Shown here: positions 62,001 through 64,000 of the stretch, piece by piece
Numbering within the stretch: the stretch's first letter is position 1
Layout: each line of letters starts with the position of its first letter
Source: Sphingobacterium alkalisoli
GTDB lineage: Bacteria > Bacteroidota > Bacteroidia > Sphingobacteriales > Sphingobacteriaceae
NCBI RefSeq assembly: GCF_005049105.1
Contig: NZ_SUKA01000002.1
Coordinates: 434,001-498,000 of the forward strand
Direction of reading: 5' to 3'
Length of the DNA: 64,000 nt
Notes under the pieces: model-generated
The model's database searches: none
What the model was told of the DNA's origin: nothing
Seen by the model: only the letters and a program-made list of their open reading frames with translations
Translations under genes and position numbers: made by a program

Positions 62001-62285
62001 CCGGTTGAGCACGCTTTGGACACTGGCATTGGTAAAGGTAGCCGTGATCGTCCTTTTTTCATTGAGATCTTTTGTGGAGTACATGAATTTGAGACCCATC
62101 GTTTCGTTGAGTTCACGAAAGACTTCTTTGATGGATGTCTGTTTAAACGTAGCAGTAATAGTATTCTGTTGCCCGAAGCAGATTCCGCCGGTAGTTAACC
62201 ATAACAGAAAAAATAGGGTGGAACAAAAGATTCTTATACTACTACGGCTTAAATGGTTATTAATTATCAGTAGTAATTTATACAT
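59016..62285 (-). CDS. SusC-type TonB-dependent transducer with STN domain
   Basis: 1089 residues from the ATG at 62285 (the longer frame from 62342 is less likely). Leader (FCSTLFFLLWLTTGGICFGQ), STN domain (about 45-120, FKQTSIKEVFRELNETMGL), carboxypeptidase-D-like domain (IRGQVLDENAQALPNVTVST), VVVVGYGVQKRKDMTGAVSS, plug (LYIVDGIPTASIDD, GARAANGVILVTTKRG) and barrel ending MLFGLNFSF. The STN domain and the upstream FecR/ECF sigma genes form a complete trans-envelope signalling set for this PUL. Confidence 0.92.
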   Translation of the reverse strand: MYKLLLIINNHLSRSSIRIFCSTLFFLLWLTTGGICFGQQNTITATFKQTSIKEVFRELNETMGLKFMYSTKDLNEKRTITATFTNASVQSVLNRVLQDLDVSYTLKDNTVIIKRKSRTENIKSQDRVIRGQVLDENAQALPNVTVSTNLGKVQVSTDSQGNFSLPVTGSATSLSFRTLGYESKEVALGDQEDYTVKLSKTYMDLNEVVVVGYGVQKRKDMTGAVSSVSGTQLNKVPSTSLNEMLRGAAPGIQVTTANASPGGSSSILIRGRRSLSAGNDPLYIVDGIPTASIDDINPNEIESVEILKDASSQSIYGARAANGVILVTTKRGLSNTTKINVNSYVGNQSLDRNFEFYDGEQWAAYRKEAFYNANGYYEEDEVFRGLMGQVYQSKDYVNWEEVMLNSAVQNKNDVLIQSGSDKTKYALSVGHLFQDGMVPGSDFTRFTGRLNVDQKLFDKVTLGSNIAYTKSFRNIADGSFNSYITMPPLAQIYNTDGSLRQDVTEAGESHFNPLWNIDHSENISVTDRFNLNLFADWNISESLSFRVNGSLNNRKVQDNVYRGILHSTGRNNQGEAEVSESTYNDYLVENILNYNKDIDKHHIDATAMQSINVIQWKRLANTGFGFANDDLSYQAIASASTHGIPVYELSDRRLLSYMGRVRYNYDSRYILSLAMRIDGSSVFGANNKYGYFPSAAFAWRIKDETFLKDVSAVSDLKLRLSYGQVGNQGISPYTTLGLADKYLTEFGNVTQIGYLPNAQLQNPNLKWETSTSVNLGLDYGFLRGRINGTLEFYDTQTTDLLVERSLSSTLGYTSQLVNLGHVQNRGVEIGLNTIPVETTDFKWNLGINFTLNRNKIKKIDGQTNADGTQTDDINNRWFIGNSMNVYYDYEFDGIWQLDDDIANSAMKDAKPGAVRVKDNNADNVISVDDRIIINRDPKWIGSLITGFEYKGFNLTADLYYVRGGYLYNSYLTSFESGGDLTGKRNGIRRNYWTIHNPSQEAPAPNMNQTPAFLSAAAYQKATYIRLRNLGLSYNIPKKYLEKIKLDNLRVFGTMTNVWTSTEVMAYGPEQNPGQYPEPKTMLFGLNFSF

Positions 62286-62379
62286 TTGAATATTGATTAG
62301 TTTATAGCAATCTGAACAATCGCGCCTAAACTCTTTAGGCAACGAATTAGGGGTGTTTGCAGCATCCCTAATTTTTGGT

Positions 62380-63525
62380 TTATCGCTGGCTTTCTTTTAC
62401 ATATATTTTTCCTCCTTCTTTTACCGTGTTTATATTATTGGTCATTTCGATTATTTGTAAGGCATCTTGAATATTCTTATATCGTGTGATGATACCGGTA
62501 ATAGGAATTTGTGCGATGGATTTGTCCACATGAATTTCTACACTATACCATTGTGAAAGCTCTTCCATGACGGAGGCTAATGTTTGATCTTCGAAATAGA
62601 ACAGGTTCTTTCTCCACGCATTTACTTTGTTGGAGTCTTCTGCGCGGACGACTAATATATTCGAGCTGCTTCCATTAAGTATAGCTTTTTGATCTGGTTT
62701 GAGCAGGGTGCTTGTTTTATATAGATTATGTGTAAGCTTTACCTTGCCTTCTACGAGATGGATGCTTTCTTCATCGCTATCACTTCTGTTGATGCTGAAC
62801 TGGGTGCCTAAAACCTCTATTCGTTGTAAAGGAGTATGCACTGTGAATGGTATAGCCCGGCCATTTATTTGCTGTTTGGCTACGTCAAAATACACTTCGC
62901 CCGTAGCGACTATGTCCCGATGGATCAAGCCAAACTGAGGTGATATTTCTACTTCTGCTCCCGAATTGAGCCAGATCTGGGTGCCATCTTCTAACAGAAA
63001 TGTAAAAACGTTTTTAGTCGGATTTTTAACCACTTTTGGAAGTTTGCTTTCATTCTCCTCTGCACGTGCAGCAAATACCAATACTTTCTGATCGTCAATA
63101 ATTTTATAGGAAGTGCCTTCTGGCGGTTCTTCGCCCAAGGCATAAACACTGTCACTACCGACTAAAAGGATTGGAGTTTCTTCATGAGAACTTACTTGTC
63201 CGTATTGTGGCTGTTCGGCTTGTTCCTGACGAAGATTAAAAAGAAGTATTGATGCTGCGCCAATCAAGACAACCGCTGCTGCGACCTTGACTGCTGCCCA
63301 AGGGAACGAAATGACTTTGGGGTTGGTGTTTATTATTTTGTCGATGTTGGATTTGATCTCCTTTGATATGGATTCCATATCGCTCTCTTGGACATTTTCT
63401 TCGGTGCCAACAGAATCGTAGAACGTGTCAACAAATTTCTCCTGCTCTGTAGAAGCTTTTCCGGAGGTATATAAACGAAAAATCTTAAATAACCTATCTT
63501 TTATCTGATGACGTTTCTTGTGCAT
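62380..63525 (-). CDS. FecR-family anti-sigma factor
   Basis: 381-residue FecR protein: cytoplasmic sigma-binding part (IFRLYTSGKASTEQEKFVDT), one membrane helix (VKVAAAVVLIGAASILLFNL, about 79-98), FecR domain (about 165-265, TFLLEDGTQIWLNSGAEVEI, IVATGEVYFDVAKQ) and a C-terminal STN-facing part (KNLFYFEDQTLASVMEELSQ). It stands between the sigma factor gene and the STN-bearing SusC gene, and should relay substrate binding to the sigma factor. Confidence 0.9.
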   Translation of the reverse strand: MHKKRHQIKDRLFKIFRLYTSGKASTEQEKFVDTFYDSVGTEENVQESDMESISKEIKSNIDKIINTNPKVISFPWAAVKVAAAVVLIGAASILLFNLRQEQAEQPQYGQVSSHEETPILLVGSDSVYALGEEPPEGTSYKIIDDQKVLVFAARAEENESKLPKVVKNPTKNVFTFLLEDGTQIWLNSGAEVEISPQFGLIHRDIVATGEVYFDVAKQQINGRAIPFTVHTPLQRIEVLGTQFSINRSDSDEESIHLVEGKVKLTHNLYKTSTLLKPDQKAILNGSSSNILVVRAEDSNKVNAWRKNLFYFEDQTLASVMEELSQWYSVEIHVDKSIAQIPITGIITRYKNIQDALQIIEMTNNINTVKEGGKIYVKESQR

Positions 63526-63575
63526 GGAAGAAATGTTTATAATGGTTGCTTTCTTCTATGTCGTAAAAACAGGGG

Positions 63576-64000
63576 CTAACTCCCAAAAAAAAGTATAAAA
63601 AATATAAAAAGAATTTTCTGAAATATGTTTTTTAGTATGGATATCGAGTTAAGTGTTTGGTTTTGAACTGTTTTTGGAGATATGTTCAATAGGTCACTAA
63701 TTTCTTTGGTACTAAGTTCCTGTTCAAATTTTAGTTTAAAAATTTCTCTCCGCTTTTGGGGTAAGCGGTCGGCAAGTGTACTGATAATGTCTCTTAGTTC
63801 GTTATCGAGCAACTTGCTATCGGCATATTCACTATCTTCCAGGATATCTACAAACTCTTCGATTTCCTTTAGGTGAAAATCTTTCTTCCGGAATTGGTCA
63901 ATTACTTTAAATTTGACTGCTCGGCTTAGATAGTGCTCTATATGATCAATATTGCTGCTTTCTCTTTTGGTCCACAAGTCTATAAAGATATCTTGGATGA
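63576..64000 (-). CDS. ECF RNA polymerase sigma factor, 5' truncated by the window
   Basis: C-terminal part of an ECF sigma factor; the frame is open to base 64000, where IQDIFIDLWTKRE belongs to region 2. Position 63977 is an internal TTG Leu codon, not a start. Region 4 follows (LPQKRREIFKLKFEQELSTK, LLNISPKTVQNQTLN), and the protein ends in a very hydrophobic tail (FQKILFIFFILFFGS). It should drive the FecR/SusC/SusD utilization locus downstream on the same strand. Confidence 0.85.
   Translation of the reverse strand, partial: IQDIFIDLWTKRESSNIDHIEHYLSRAVKFKVIDQFRKKDFHLKEIEEFVDILEDSEYADSKLLDNELRDIISTLADRLPQKRREIFKLKFEQELSTKEISDLLNISPKTVQNQTLNSISILKNIFQKILFIFFILFFGS

Noticed and set aside
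1..64000. CRISPR arrays, insertion sequences, tRNA or rRNA genes
   Set aside because: No regular repeats with spacers, no transposase or integrase reading frames and no RNA gene signatures were found by reading.

Overview
The window looks like a chromosomal segment of a Bacteroidota bacterium, most likely from the Sphingobacteriaceae (Sphingobacterium/Olivibacter/Parapedobacter type). This rests on four complete SusC/SusD-type pairs, two FecR/ECF-sigma pairs, GldA/GldG-like ABC genes, TAnnTTTG-like promoter elements, weak Shine-Dalgarno sequences and moderate GC content. No mobile elements, rRNA, tRNA or CRISPR arrays were seen.

Layout. 1-1812: the 3' end of an alternative (N-type) F1Fo-ATPase operon, alpha (5' truncated by the window) and gamma. 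2147-15561: a nine-gene + strand operon with two SusC/SusD pairs, two small lipoproteins, a phosphodiesterase-like/LamG protein with altered metal-ligand motifs, a third small lipoprotein and a purple-acid-phosphatase-like enzyme, ended by a clear terminator. 15720-18406: a PbfA-like PLP enzyme and a DUF5690-like multi-pass carrier. It converges, across an 18-bp hairpin, on a minus-strand pair made of an FAD-dependent aminophosphonate-oxidase-like protein and a PhnX-like HAD hydrolase. 20649-21230: a divergent XRE-cupin regulator.

The same motif, TAAAC-N3/4-GTTTA-N7-TAAAC or a close variant, lies upstream of the first operon, of pbfA, and twice between the PhnX-like gene and the regulator. 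The 2-21 kb block therefore reads as one regulon. The proposed system imports a phosphonate- or phosphoester-bearing substrate through SusCD, trims it in the envelope, carries the aminophosphonate inward, converts it to phosphonoacetaldehyde (by PbfA or the FAD oxidase) and cleaves it to acetaldehyde and phosphate. This is the most interesting candidate system here; its substrate is inferred.

21.3-28.1 kb: a nitroreductase/HxlR divergent pair, an MBL-fold hydrolase, an unrecognised secreted protein, two secreted alpha/beta hydrolases, a DinB-like protein and an AAA_14/DUF4143 ATPase whose upstream region carries a perfect 44-bp palindrome. 28.4-31.2 kb: a NEW3-domain membrane protein with an ABC-2 exporter. 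It converges on a tight minus-strand operon (40.0 to 31.3 kb) of ABC ATPase, fused GldF/GldG-like protein, two tandem MutS-like ATPases and an M16 peptidase. 40.2-47.3 kb: an ECF sigma/FecR/SusC(STN)/SusD system. 47.6-50.7 kb: a short-chain dehydrogenase with a Tat-like leader, and CstA. 50.8-64 kb: a polysaccharide utilization locus on the minus strand (ECF sigma truncated by the window, FecR, SusC with STN, SusD, FAD oxidoreductase, clan-A TIM-barrel glycosidase, surface glycan-binding-like lipoprotein, GH3), probably for a beta-linked glucan or similar glycan.
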